From Phycisphaerales bacterium (GTDB taxonomy: Bacteria > Planctomycetota > Phycisphaerae > UBA1845), in the NCBI GenBank assembly GCA_020852275.1, contig JADZBE010000006.1, positions 35,248 through 99,247 on the forward strand: a stretch of DNA of 64,000 nucleotides. Reading direction: 5' to 3'. Below the pieces are notes generated by a model that was given only the letters and a program-made list of their open reading frames with translations, made no database searches and was not told the DNA's origin. This document shows positions 8,475 through 16,400 of the stretch, one piece after another. Position 1 is the stretch's first letter. Each line of letters begins with the position of its first letter. The position numbers and the translations under genes were made by a program.

Positions 8475-9679
8475 GGATGCATGACGCGTCAGACTTCGAG
8501 CGCGGGGTGGGGCGATTTGGCGGGCAATACGTGCCCGAGCCGCTGGTGGCGCCGCTGACGGAGATTCGGCGCGCCTTTCTTCGATTCCGCAATGACGCGG
8601 GATTCCATGAGAAACTCGAGCATCTTCTGCGGCATTACGCAGGCCGCCCGACGCCCCTGTATTTTTCGCCCAAGCTCTCGGCGCGCACCGGCTGCCGCAT
8701 TTATCTCAAACGTGAGGACTTGCTGCATTTGGGCGCGCATAAGACCAACAACACGCTTGGTCAGGGTTTGCTTGCCCACATGATGGGCAAGAGGCGACTC
8801 ATCGCGGAAACCGGCGCGGGGCAGCACGGTGTCGCCACGGCCATGGCGGGGGCGCTCTTCGGCATTCCCACGGAGATTTTCATGGGGGCCGTGGATATCG
8901 AGCGCCAGGCGATGAACGTCTTCCGCATGAAGCTGATGGGCGCGACCGTTCATCCCGTCACCAGCGGCAGCGCCACGCTCAAGGACGCGATCAACGAGGC
9001 GCTGCGCGACTGGATCGCGCGGGCGGAGGACACCTATTATTTGTTCGGCACCGCCGCGGGACCGGAGCCGTTTCCGGAAATGGTCACGCACTTTCAATCC
9101 GTGATCGGGCGCGAGGCGCGAACGCAGATATTGGAAGCGGAAGGGCGACTGCCGCATACGGTGGTCGCGTGCGTCGGTGGGGGAAGCAATGCCATTGGCG
9201 CATTCCATGCGTTCCTCGACGACGCCGACGTGCAACTCATCGGGGCCGAGGCCGGAGGCGACGGCACAAAGCATGGCGCGTCGCTTTCCGCGGGATTGCC
9301 AGGCGTCTTTCATGGCATGCACTCATACTTTTTACAGGACAAGGACGGACAGATTGCGGAGGCGCACAGCATCGCGGCGGGTTTGGATTATCCCGGCGTG
9401 GGTCCGCTGCACAGCGAACTGCACCAATCAGGTCGAGCGAGATATTTCCCCGTGCGCGATTCAGAGGCGTTGGAGGCGTTTCACCTCCTCGCCCGGGAGG
9501 ATGGCATTCTGCCGGCGTTGGAATCCGCCCATGCAATTGCGCTGACTTTGCAGATGGGGAAGGAATTGCCGAGCAACGCCATCGTGCTCGTCAATCTTTC
9601 GGGCAGGGGAGATAAGGACTTGCATACCGTGCTGGAGTGGAAAGGCGACAGGGTCGGCGTCATGCCGATTCAGAAGTGA
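8471..9679 (+). CDS. trpB: Tryptophan synthase beta chain
   Basis: TrpB condenses indole with serine on pyridoxal phosphate. The 402 residues have the PLP lysine Lys91 in LGAHKTNN, the ETGAGQHG substrate loop, the [10 protein letters not shown] phosphate cup and a C-terminal [10 protein letters not shown]. The wording is strikingly close to enterobacterial TrpB (for example [20 protein letters not shown]). The usual second Gly of HGGAHKTN is Leu (HLGAHKTN). ATG 8471 is chosen because it overlaps the trpC stop by four bases and begins the conserved N-terminus. It is the classical TrpB1 type, partner of the TrpA encoded one gene later. Confidence 0.96.
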   Translation: MRMHDASDFERGVGRFGGQYVPEPLVAPLTEIRRAFLRFRNDAGFHEKLEHLLRHYAGRPTPLYFSPKLSARTGCRIYLKREDLLHLGAHKTNNTLGQGLLAHMMGKRRLIAETGAGQHGVATAMAGALFGIPTEIFMGAVDIERQAMNVFRMKLMGATVHPVTSGSATLKDAINEALRDWIARAEDTYYLFGTAAGPEPFPEMVTHFQSVIGREARTQILEAEGRLPHTVVACVGGGSNAIGAFHAFLDDADVQLIGAEAGGDGTKHGASLSAGLPGVFHGMHSYFLQDKDGQIAEAHSIAAGLDYPGVGPLHSELHQSGRARYFPVRDSEALEAFHLLAREDGILPALESAHAIALTLQMGKELPSNAIVLVNLSGRGDKDLHTVLEWKGDRVGVMPIQK

Positions 9680-9704
9680 ACGACACGGGTGTGGGGGCTC
9701 ACGC

Positions 9705-10340
9705 ATGACGATTCAGCATGACTCCACAGCAGCCGCTTGTGGTTTGAATGAATTGCATTCGACGGATCCGGAAATTCACATCCGTCGATCCAGACGGCGC
9801 CGCATTCTGCTCGTTGTGGCGGCGTTGTTGGCCGCACTGGTTACATATATTCTCATTCCAGGGAGAATGCACCGGGAGTCCCAAGGCTGGGTCTGCGACA
9901 TTTCATATCGGAAGTACGGCTGCAGATTTTGTTTGAGTCATGTTGACGAGCTGCGCGGACCTTCCGGCAGCGTGGTCATTCCGCAGCTTTTGAATTCGGG
10001 AGATCGCGGGCGCGACGTTTATCTTGCCACGCCAGTGGGGACCTTTTTTTCGATTCCGTCCTGGGGACAGTGGCATATCTGGCACAGTGATTTTCAGATC
10101 ACAGAGATCGCAGATTCGGTTTCGCCTTCGGAGCTTGCCCAGGGCTATTACCATTTGGAACTGGTCGAGGCGTTTTCCGATGGCTGGGCCAGGAAGTCGG
10201 ATACGCCCAGCGACTGGTGCATGATGTCGTTCTCGGATACCCGAGGTTTGTGGTGGGTGTCACCGGAGCAAGCGAATCATTTTGGTCGAATCGTCCTGGA
10301 CGCCGGCATGGCGACGGCCCCGGAGGAGGACGCGCCATGA
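9705..10340 (+). CDS. One-TM protein of unknown function between trpB and trpA
   Basis: I do not recognise this 211-residue protein. It has an N-terminal cytoplasmic stretch of about 33 residues ending in a basic run (HIRRSRRRR), one hydrophobic segment at about 34-51, then an extracytoplasmic domain with an early CDISYRKYGCRFC stretch and many aromatic residues. It starts 25 bases after trpB and its stop overlaps the trpA start by four bases, so it is part of the operon and coupled to trpA. Its DNA is visibly less GC-rich than trpA. Separating trpB and trpA is unusual because their products form one complex. A role in tryptophan metabolism is not shown. Confidence 0.75.
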   Translation: MTIQHDSTAAACGLNELHSTDPEIHIRRSRRRRILLVVAALLAALVTYILIPGRMHRESQGWVCDISYRKYGCRFCLSHVDELRGPSGSVVIPQLLNSGDRGRDVYLATPVGTFFSIPSWGQWHIWHSDFQITEIADSVSPSELAQGYYHLELVEAFSDGWARKSDTPSDWCMMSFSDTRGLWWVSPEQANHFGRIVLDAGMATAPEEDAP

Positions 10341-11143
10341 ATCGTTTTGTGACGCTGCTTCAGCCGAGTCAACGGCGCGGGGCGTTCATGCCTTTCTTCA
10401 TGCTCGGCGATCCGACGCCGGCGCGGAGCCTGGAGCTGATTCGCGCGGCGCTGGATGAAGGCGCCGATGCGCTGGAGCTGGGCATTCCGTTTTCGGATCC
10501 GATCGCCGACGGGAAGGTGATCCAGGCATCCGCGCAGCGCGCAGCCCGCGCCGGCGCGGATGTTCGAGTGTGCCTCGACCTGGTCGCGGAGATTCGCAGG
10601 TTCAGCGACGCGCCGCTCGGGCTGCTGGTGTATTACAACCTGATTCACCGCCGGGGCGTGGAGGCGTTCTGCCAGGACGCGGCGGCGGCGGGAGCGGATG
10701 CGCTGCTGGCGGCGGATGTGCCGTTTGATCGCGCGGGCGAGCTGCCGGCGGCGATGGAGGCGAACGGGCTGGGGAGCGTGTACTTGTGCAGCCAGAACAC
10801 GCCGGATGACCGCGCGGCGCGCATCCTGCAAGCCTCAACGGCCTTCACCTATGCGGTCGGAGTGATGGGAACGACGGGCGCGCGAGAGGATCTGGCGCCG
10901 GCCACGCGCGAGTTTGTCCTGCGACTTCGACGGCTGTCGCCGCGGCCTTTTGTGGTGGGTTTCGGCGTGAGCCGCCCGGAACATGCGGTGGAAATCCTGC
11001 GACTCGGGGCGGATGGGGTGATCGTCGGCAGCGCGCTGATCCGCATGATCGAGCGTCACGGCGAGGATCATGCCGCCGCGATGCGCGACATCCGCGCGTT
11101 TGTCGGCGCGGTCAAGAGCGCGAGGACAGCGTGTCAGGATTGA
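10337..11143 (+). CDS. trpA: Tryptophan synthase alpha chain
   Basis: TrpA splits indole-3-glycerol phosphate to indole and glyceraldehyde 3-phosphate; the indole passes to TrpB through the complex tunnel. The 268 residues form the TIM barrel with catalytic Glu47 (ALELGIPFSDP) and Asp58 (DPIADG), at the E. coli spacing (49 and 60), and the phosphate-binding GFGVS and GSALI loops. ATG 10337 is preceded by GGAGGAGG at about 10322-10329, a strong site lying inside the upstream unknown gene. A longer in-frame reading from 10217 would bury that site and lacks family similarity. Confidence 0.95.
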   Translation: MNRFVTLLQPSQRRGAFMPFFMLGDPTPARSLELIRAALDEGADALELGIPFSDPIADGKVIQASAQRAARAGADVRVCLDLVAEIRRFSDAPLGLLVYYNLIHRRGVEAFCQDAAAAGADALLAADVPFDRAGELPAAMEANGLGSVYLCSQNTPDDRAARILQASTAFTYAVGVMGTTGAREDLAPATREFVLRLRRLSPRPFVVGFGVSRPEHAVEILRLGADGVIVGSALIRMIERHGEDHAAAMRDIRAFVGAVKSARTACQD

Positions 11144-11248
11144 GACGGCGGATTGGACGGACGGTCCACGCGCCGCGATGAGAACGACGAGGAGGCGCAC
11201 ATCACTCGCCCTGCAATCGGCGCGGGGAACGAGAGGGGGTCTTTGACC

Positions 11249-12259
11249 ATGCTGGTAGTCATGAACGTGGGCGCGACGGCGGAGCAGATCGAGGCCGTCG
11301 CGCGCGCCATCCGCGAGCTGGGGTTCACCCCGCATGCCATGCCCGGCGCGCAGCGGACGGCCGTGTGCGTGACGGGCAACAAGGGTCCGGTTCACCGCGA
11401 CGCGCTGGCGCAACTGCCGGGCGTGTCGGAAGTGATTTCGGTCTCCAAGCCGTACAAGCTCGTCTCGCGCGAGGCGCAGCCGGAATCGACGGTGGTGGCG
11501 GTGAACGGTCACGCGATCGGCGGGACGGCGATCCAGTTCATCGCCGGCCCGTGCAGCGTGGAGTCGGAGGACCGCATGTTCGGCATCGCCGAGCGGCTGG
11601 TGGCAATGAACATCCCTTTCCTGCGCGCGGGCGCGTACAAGCCGCGGACCAGCCCGTACGCGTTTCAGGGCCTCGAAAAGGAAGGCCTGCGTATCCTCGA
11701 CCGCGTGCGCGAGCGCTTCGGGCTGCGGATCGTGACGGAGGTGCTGTCCGAAGAGACGGTCGACGAAGTCACCGCCGCGGCGGACGTCCTGCAGATCGGC
11801 GCGCGCAACATGCAGAACTTCGCGCTGCTCAAGAAAGTCGCGCGCTGCACCAAGCCCGTGCTCCTGAAGCGCGGTGCGTCGGCGACAGTGGAGGAGTGGC
11901 TCATGGCCGCGGAGTACCTGCTCTCCGGCGGCAACCGGCAGGTGATCCTCTGCGAGCGCGGCATCCGCACGTTCTCGGATCACACGCGGAACACGCTGGA
12001 CGTCAGCGCGATCGCCGTGGTGAAGTCGCTGTCGCATCTGCCGGTCGTGGCCGATCCTTCACATGCCGCGGGCCGGCGGGAGTTCGTCGCGCCGCTGGGC
12101 AAGGCGGCGGTGGCGGCGGGGGCGGACGGCTTGATCATCGAGGCGCACGTGGACCCCAACTCCGCGTGGAGCGACGGCGCGCAGACCCTGGGGATGGACG
12201 AGCTGGAGCGGCTCGTGGAGGACGTTCGCCGGTACGACGCGGCCTTTCGGCGGACGTAA
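11249..12259 (+). CDS. aroF: 3-deoxy-7-phosphoheptulonate (DAHP) synthase, type I-beta with N-terminal regulatory domain
   Basis: DAHP synthase condenses phosphoenolpyruvate with erythrose 4-phosphate, the entry step of the shikimate pathway and so the supply step for chorismate and tryptophan. The 336 residues closely follow the Thermotoga maritima type (338): a ferredoxin-like regulatory domain (about 1-70, from MLVVMNVGATAEQIEAV), then the barrel with IAGPCSVES, YKPRTSPYAFQG, IGARNMQNF, LLKRGASATVEEW, LCERGIRTF and DPSHAAGRR. In T. maritima the N-terminal domain gives tyrosine control; the effector here is unknown. ATG 11249 follows GAGAGGGGG at good spacing. It lies 105 bases after trpA on the same strand and may be the last gene of the operon. 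Confidence 0.93.
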   Translation: MLVVMNVGATAEQIEAVARAIRELGFTPHAMPGAQRTAVCVTGNKGPVHRDALAQLPGVSEVISVSKPYKLVSREAQPESTVVAVNGHAIGGTAIQFIAGPCSVESEDRMFGIAERLVAMNIPFLRAGAYKPRTSPYAFQGLEKEGLRILDRVRERFGLRIVTEVLSEETVDEVTAAADVLQIGARNMQNFALLKKVARCTKPVLLKRGASATVEEWLMAAEYLLSGGNRQVILCERGIRTFSDHTRNTLDVSAIAVVKSLSHLPVVADPSHAAGRREFVAPLGKAAVAAGADGLIIEAHVDPNSAWSDGAQTLGMDELERLVEDVRRYDAAFRRT

Positions 12260-12330
12260 AGGGCGCATGGCCGGATCAGGAAGATGATGCCGACCGATGC
12301 CGTTGGCGACCGGGAAGCAACGCAGAGCGT

Positions 12331-12861
12331 TTACTCGCCGGCGGCTGACTCGATCGCTTCGCAGTCGCAGTAGGCGCCCTTCTGGATCAGCGCGAGGCAC
12401 AACTCCTGCGCCGGCTTCGCCGCTACCTTCAGGGTCTTCTGGGCCTTCATCAGGAGAGCAAAGTCGCCGCCGCACGCACCCGCCGGGTCATCGCCCAGCG
12501 CCTTTTCGAGCTTCTCAAAGACGCCCTTCGCGGCAGCTTGCCGGATGATCACGTCCGCGCGTTCGGCGACATCCTCCGAGCGCGGCATCTTCAGATAGTC
12601 TTCGATCTGCTCGGCGGGCGTCAGCTCGAACCAGATCAGCCCGTGCAGGTCGCGCTCGAGCGTTGCGGTGGGGATGCGCTGCATGACGCGGCGGAATCGC
12701 TGCTCGGCGAGCAAGCCGGAGAATCCGTCCCAGCGGATCACCACGACGGGCCTTTTCCACCGCGACGGCGGCTGCACGTTAATCGTGGCGCCGGGCATCG
12801 CGGTCGCCAGCAGCTCCTTGAGGACGCGCTCGACATGATCCAGTTTCAGCGCGGCAGGCAT
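12331..12861 (-). CDS. Small uncharacterised protein with C-terminal YCDCE motif
   Basis: The 176-residue protein is not confidently recognised. Residues 5 to about 60 (LDHVERVLKELL, then WDGFSGLLAEQRFRRVMQRI) loosely recall the BolA fold. The C-terminus ends in ALIQKGAYCDCEAIESA; from memory the GxYCDCE motif is like the end of DUF2695 proteins. No signal peptide or membrane segment is present, so it should be cytoplasmic. ATG 12861 is preferred over a TTG at 12897. It is convergent with the DAHP synthase gene, 71 bases away. Confidence 0.6.
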   Translation of the reverse strand: MPAALKLDHVERVLKELLATAMPGATINVQPPSRWKRPVVVIRWDGFSGLLAEQRFRRVMQRIPTATLERDLHGLIWFELTPAEQIEDYLKMPRSEDVAERADVIIRQAAAKGVFEKLEKALGDDPAGACGGDFALLMKAQKTLKVAAKPAQELCLALIQKGAYCDCEAIESAAGE

Positions 12862-12960
12862 TTGAGGGAACTGTGCCCGATCCACGGCACAAGTCAAGGG
12901 ATTTCGAGCGCGAGCAGGACCATGGGTGCTCGCGACCTCATTCAGATCTGGACATGGCAG

Positions 12961-13034
12961 CCGTCACCCCGCAAAGGCGGGGGTCTGGGGCGCGTCACCG
13001 GACCGCCGGATTCCCGCCCGTGCGGGAATGACGG
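12961..13034. repeat. Two-palindrome REPIN-like element, short form (inverted)
   Basis: CCCCGCAAAGGCGGGGG and GATTCCCGCCCGTGCGGGAATG form two stem-loops about 30 bases apart. This is the short-linker form of the window-wide family, in reverse orientation. The flank ACCTCATTCAGATCT (about 12936-12950) recurs beside the copy at 55091, so the repeated unit extends past the stems. Confidence 0.8.
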
Positions 13035-13097
13035 GAGCCGCTTTGCACCACGGACTGCCAGGGCAGGGCGGTGGTCTTCCGCGTATGACCTCGATGC

Positions 13098-13150
13098 CGG
13101 GTGGCACGGGTCCGCTGCTGCGCACTTGTGGAGCAGCAGCGGACCCATGG
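13098..13150. repeat. Hairpin of the GGGTGGCAY family, long-stem variant
   Basis: GGGTGGCAC is followed by a perfect 13-bp stem (GGGTCCGCTGCTG and CAGCAGCGGACCC) with CACTTGTGG in the loop region. It shares the GGGTGGCA prefix with the TACT-loop hairpins. The rest of the 484-nt gap 12862-13345 holds the element at 12961 and nothing else that I recognise. Confidence 0.65.
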
Positions 13151-13345
13151 AGCGGGCGCAGGGGCGTTCGTTTTCCCAGCGCTTCCGCAGGGCGAGTTTG
13201 CCGACCCGCGCCCTGCCGCGCTACGGAATCGGCTCCGAATCCCGGTCCGTTGGCCGGCGCCGGCTCGGCGGGATGTGCACGTGAACGCCACAGCTCGCTT
13301 GCGCTCACGACTGTGAAGATTGCGCAGCGGCGCGACGGCCTGGCG

Positions 13346-14305
13346 TCACGGAATCAACTTCACTTTCGGTGCCACCTCGTCCGCCCTTGCCGCGTAGCGC
13401 TCGATCAAGCCGCCGGCCAGCTTCTCGTACAGCTCGACGACGTGCCGCGGATGGAAGTCCTTGCGCCGGTACACGCGCGGGCTGGATGCGGGCCACTGCG
13501 TTACGGCACGAAGACGCCCTTGCGCAAGTTCTTCCGCCGCTTGTCGCAGCTTCTCCAGCCCCGCGAGGATCGCCTTGCAGCCGATCGTGTGCGGTCCGTC
13601 GCCGGCGACAATTTCCGGGCGCGCGTGGTGGATGATCGGCCCGCTGTCGATGCCCGCGTCGATCAGGTGGATCGTCGCGCCGACGTACTCCGGCTCGTCG
13701 TTGAGCAGGGGATAGAAGTTCGTGGCCGTGCCGCGGTAGTACGGCGACAAGCCCAGGTGCAGGTTGATGATCCGCCCGGCGAACTGATCCAGCAGCGGTC
13801 GCTTGATGAGATTCGTCCCGAACACGAGGACGGCGTCGACGCCGCGCGATTCAAGGAATCGCAGCGTCCCGGCCGTGTTCAGTTCGCCGGGCTGCATGTG
13901 CAGGACGCCGCAGGTGCGATCAGCTTCAGGATTCCGTCCTCCCCTTGGGAGCAGGCAGGGGGAGGGTCTGTCCGAGACAAATGAGGGTCGCCGCATCCCC
14001 GAGGTCTGTGCTTCACGACCCAACCCCGCAAGCTCATCCTCCTCGTTCCCCCCGGAGATGAACGCCGCGTCATGTCCGAAGAACCGCGTCTCCTGCCGGC
14101 CGCGCTCGGCGTAATGTTCACGGACGATGCGCAACTCGTCGGGCGTGAGCTGGGCGTTGGCGTCCACGTCCGCGGGAGAATAGCCCGTGGGCTCATATCC
14201 GACCGCGACGACGTTCAGCGTGCGGTGCAGGAACCGTGCCGCGAAGCGGTGGCGCGTCTCCACGCTGGTAAGCACGGCAAAGCGGGTTGAAGCAGCGCGA
14301 CTCAT
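13346..14305 (-). CDS. Formyltransferase-family protein with in-frame repeat-like insertion
   Basis: The C-terminal two thirds are a formyltransferase N-domain: VLVFGTNLIK, INLHLGLSPYYRGTATNF, then DAGIDSGPII. The Asn-His pair and the later Asp are where the catalytic triad of methionyl-tRNA formyltransferase-like enzymes lies. It is not the housekeeping Fmt, lacking its C-terminal OB domain; related enzymes formylate sugar amines or unknown substrates. The 319 residues include about 45 unusual ones (roughly 90-135, GNEEDELAGLG to EADRTCG) encoded by 13915-14055. That DNA contains CCTCCCCTTGGGAGCAGG-type palindromic sequence and reads like a dispersed repeat inserted in frame. Whether the protein is still active cannot be told. 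Confidence 0.7.
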   Translation of the reverse strand: MSRAASTRFAVLTSVETRHRFAARFLHRTLNVVAVGYEPTGYSPADVDANAQLTPDELRIVREHYAERGRQETRFFGHDAAFISGGNEEDELAGLGREAQTSGMRRPSFVSDRPSPCLLPRGGRNPEADRTCGVLHMQPGELNTAGTLRFLESRGVDAVLVFGTNLIKRPLLDQFAGRIINLHLGLSPYYRGTATNFYPLLNDEPEYVGATIHLIDAGIDSGPIIHHARPEIVAGDGPHTIGCKAILAGLEKLRQAAEELAQGRLRAVTQWPASSPRVYRRKDFHPRHVVELYEKLAGGLIERYAARADEVAPKVKLIP

Positions 14306-14356
14306 GCCGATTCATCGGCACAAGCACACGCGCGCCAGCAGCCGCCCGGCGTGGCG

Positions 14357-14432
14357 TCGTCACCCCCGCGCAGGCGCGGGTCCAGGACGCAGTGCAAGAC
14401 CCCTGGATTCCCGCCTGCGCGGGAATGACGGG
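14357..14432. repeat. Two-palindrome REPIN-like element, short form (inverted)
   Basis: CCCCCGCGCAGGCGCGGG and GATTCCCGCCTGCGCGGGAATG stem-loops are separated by about 28 bases, the same short-linker form and orientation as 12961-13034. It lies in the 171-base spacer between the formyltransferase and aminopeptidase genes. Confidence 0.8.
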
Positions 14433-14476
14433 ATCGGCATCTTGTGTGGGGCCGTCAGCGGGGCGGCTCCGCCGAT

Positions 14477-15616
14477 TCAGCGCTTCCCCGGCTGAGGCCA
14501 TGCGCTTTTCACGAAGCGGCCGTCGCGCAGGATGACCTTGCCGTCGGCCTCGATGACCCCGCCCTTGCGCAGCTCGCAGACCATGTCCCAGTGCAGCGCG
14601 CTGACGTTCTTTCCGCCCGTCTCCGGGTACGCGGCGCCCAGCGCCATGTGGAACGTGCCGCCGATCTTTTCGTCGAAGAGCGTGTTCTTCGTAAACTTCT
14701 GAATCGAGTAATTCGTTCCGATCGCCAGCTCGCCGAGGACCCGGCCGCCCTGGTCCTGGTCCATCATTTGATACAGGTAGTCCTCGCCCTTGGACGCCGT
14801 CGCCTCGACGACCTTGCCGGCCTTGAACTTGAGGCGCACGTCGCACACCTCGCGCCCGCCGTACACGGCCGGAAAGCCGAAGCACACCTGCCCCTCGGTG
14901 GCGCTTTCGATCGGGCCGGTGAAGACCTCGCCGTCGGGAAAGTTGTTCAGCCCGTCGCAGTTGATCCACTTGCGTCCGCGGACGCCGAAGCGGATGTCCG
15001 TTCCGCCCGGCGCGGTGATGTGGATTTCCCTCGCCTTGTTGAGGTGGTCCGCGAGCCGCTGCTGCGCGACGCTGACCTTCTTCCACGCGGCCACCGGGTC
15101 CGGCAGGTGGAGCAGCCCGGCGTTGAACACGAAATCCGCGTATTCGGACAGCGACATCTCCGCGTCCTGCGCGCTGGCGGAGCAGGGGTACTGCGTGCCC
15201 ACCCAGCGCAGCGGGTTCTTCTTCGCGGCCGCGCGCGTCAGCAGCGTTTTGAGGATCGGCTGCGAGGCTTTTTTTACCGTCGCCTGCCGCCTGGGATCGA
15301 CGTTGGACATCGCGCGCGTGTTGGTCGAAGCCCAGACGGCCAGGTAGCAGTCCGCCTCCTCCATCTCGCGCAGGTCGAAGGAATTGAGCCACTCAAGCTG
15401 GTGCGGCTTGCCATCCTTGAGCAGGATCTCGTCGCACGTTTCGCTGAGCAGGCGCGGCAGCGGATGCCCGCCCGCGGCCAGCACCTCGCGGTACAGCGCG
15501 GCCAGCAGCGGCTCGGCCGTGACGGGGACTTTCAGCCGCACGACGTCGCCCTTCTTGACGCTGAGGGAATAACGCACAAGCACCTGCGCCAACCGATCCA
15601 GCCGCGGATCATTCAT
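14477..15616 (-). CDS. M29-family aminopeptidase
   Basis: The family is a dinuclear-metal aminopeptidase (thermophilic aminopeptidase T/AmpS type) that removes N-terminal residues from peptides. At 379 residues the length is slightly below the usual ~410. The metal-site segments are all present in order: NFPDGEVFTGP, ESATEG, LGELAIGTN, IGGTFHMALG and LHWDMV, supplying the Glu, His and Asp ligands. The N-terminal half contains VRLKVPVTAEPLLAALYREV, the domain that closes the dimer cavity in this family. GGGAGGT sits seven bases before ATG 15616. No signal peptide is seen, so it is cytoplasmic. Confidence 0.9.
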   Translation of the reverse strand: MNDPRLDRLAQVLVRYSLSVKKGDVVRLKVPVTAEPLLAALYREVLAAGGHPLPRLLSETCDEILLKDGKPHQLEWLNSFDLREMEEADCYLAVWASTNTRAMSNVDPRRQATVKKASQPILKTLLTRAAAKKNPLRWVGTQYPCSASAQDAEMSLSEYADFVFNAGLLHLPDPVAAWKKVSVAQQRLADHLNKAREIHITAPGGTDIRFGVRGRKWINCDGLNNFPDGEVFTGPIESATEGQVCFGFPAVYGGREVCDVRLKFKAGKVVEATASKGEDYLYQMMDQDQGGRVLGELAIGTNYSIQKFTKNTLFDEKIGGTFHMALGAAYPETGGKNVSALHWDMVCELRKGGVIEADGKVILRDGRFVKSAWPQPGKR

Positions 15617-16400
15617 GCCGCACCTCCCGTTTCCACCCTTCGCACATCGTCGCTCATCGTCGCACGCCTTCGCACAATCTCACGCTCCGTCGCGCAGCCT
15701 CAGGCACGAGTTCAGGACACATCTTCGCTCCGCGGACGCCGTTCGTTCCCAACGAGCGTCGGGCTGAGAAGGTCGCGTCGCGCCACACATCGCACTGTAG
15801 GTGATTTCACGAATGGCTCCAAGCGTGGATGATGCGGAGGCAGGGTTGCCACGGAGCTGGGCGCGTCAGCTTCTGCGTAACTCCTCGATGAATCCAAACT
15901 GCTCCCAGCGCACGGGTGGTGGGTAGCATGGTCGTTACGGCGGGTGGCATCGTCTACGGTACTCCGTTGACCATGTTCTTGCCCCGTTCACCACGACCCG
16001 GCGAGGACGCCGGACCGCGCCACCCGGTTTTTCAACTGCGAGCTTCCCCTCAGCCACGCCCGACTCTCGATTTCACCGGGAGCCTGGCTTGAGCGCAGAA
16101 TCCGAGGGAGCTCGATCCCCACCGCCGGGGCAGCTTGATTCCCGTCGCAGCGTCAGCCCGGCTGCGTCCGCAGCGTCCGCTCGATGCCCGCGCCTGCATC
16201 GGCCTCGTCCCAGGCGGCGATCAGGGTGACTCAACTTCAGAGGGCGAGCTGACGCCGCCGCACGCATCAGGCCCGGTCCCCGTGGGCACCATCGACCGTC
16301 AGATGCGGCTCGAAACTGAATGCGATGAGCCATGGTCACCTGCGTGTCCGTCGGGTTCCCGGCTCAACATTGCGGCCGTTGACGCTAAGATTCACACCCG
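15617..16400. other. Gene-free spacer with repeat fragments, 784 nt
   Basis: No gene is seen. Around 15635-15700 is a low-complexity stretch of CGCAC/CGTCG words. At 16130-16190 are two or three degenerate units of the GCAGCGTCAGCC 23-bp repeat that forms an array at 36633-36793. The TACT-loop hairpin at 15942-15975 is listed separately. Confidence 0.5.
15942..15975. repeat. TACT-loop hairpin (GGGTGGCAY family)
   Basis: GGGTGG precedes an outer stem CATCGTC/GACCATG (one mismatch), a single T on each side, an inner stem ACGG/CCGT and a TACT loop (15960-15963). The inner stem differs from the copies at 45941 and 51379 but remains fully paired. Confidence 0.75.

Noticed and set aside
13346..14305. 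Naming the formyltransferase Fmt (methionyl-tRNA formyltransferase)
   Set aside because: It lacks the C-terminal tRNA-binding domain, and the N-terminal region differs and is interrupted.
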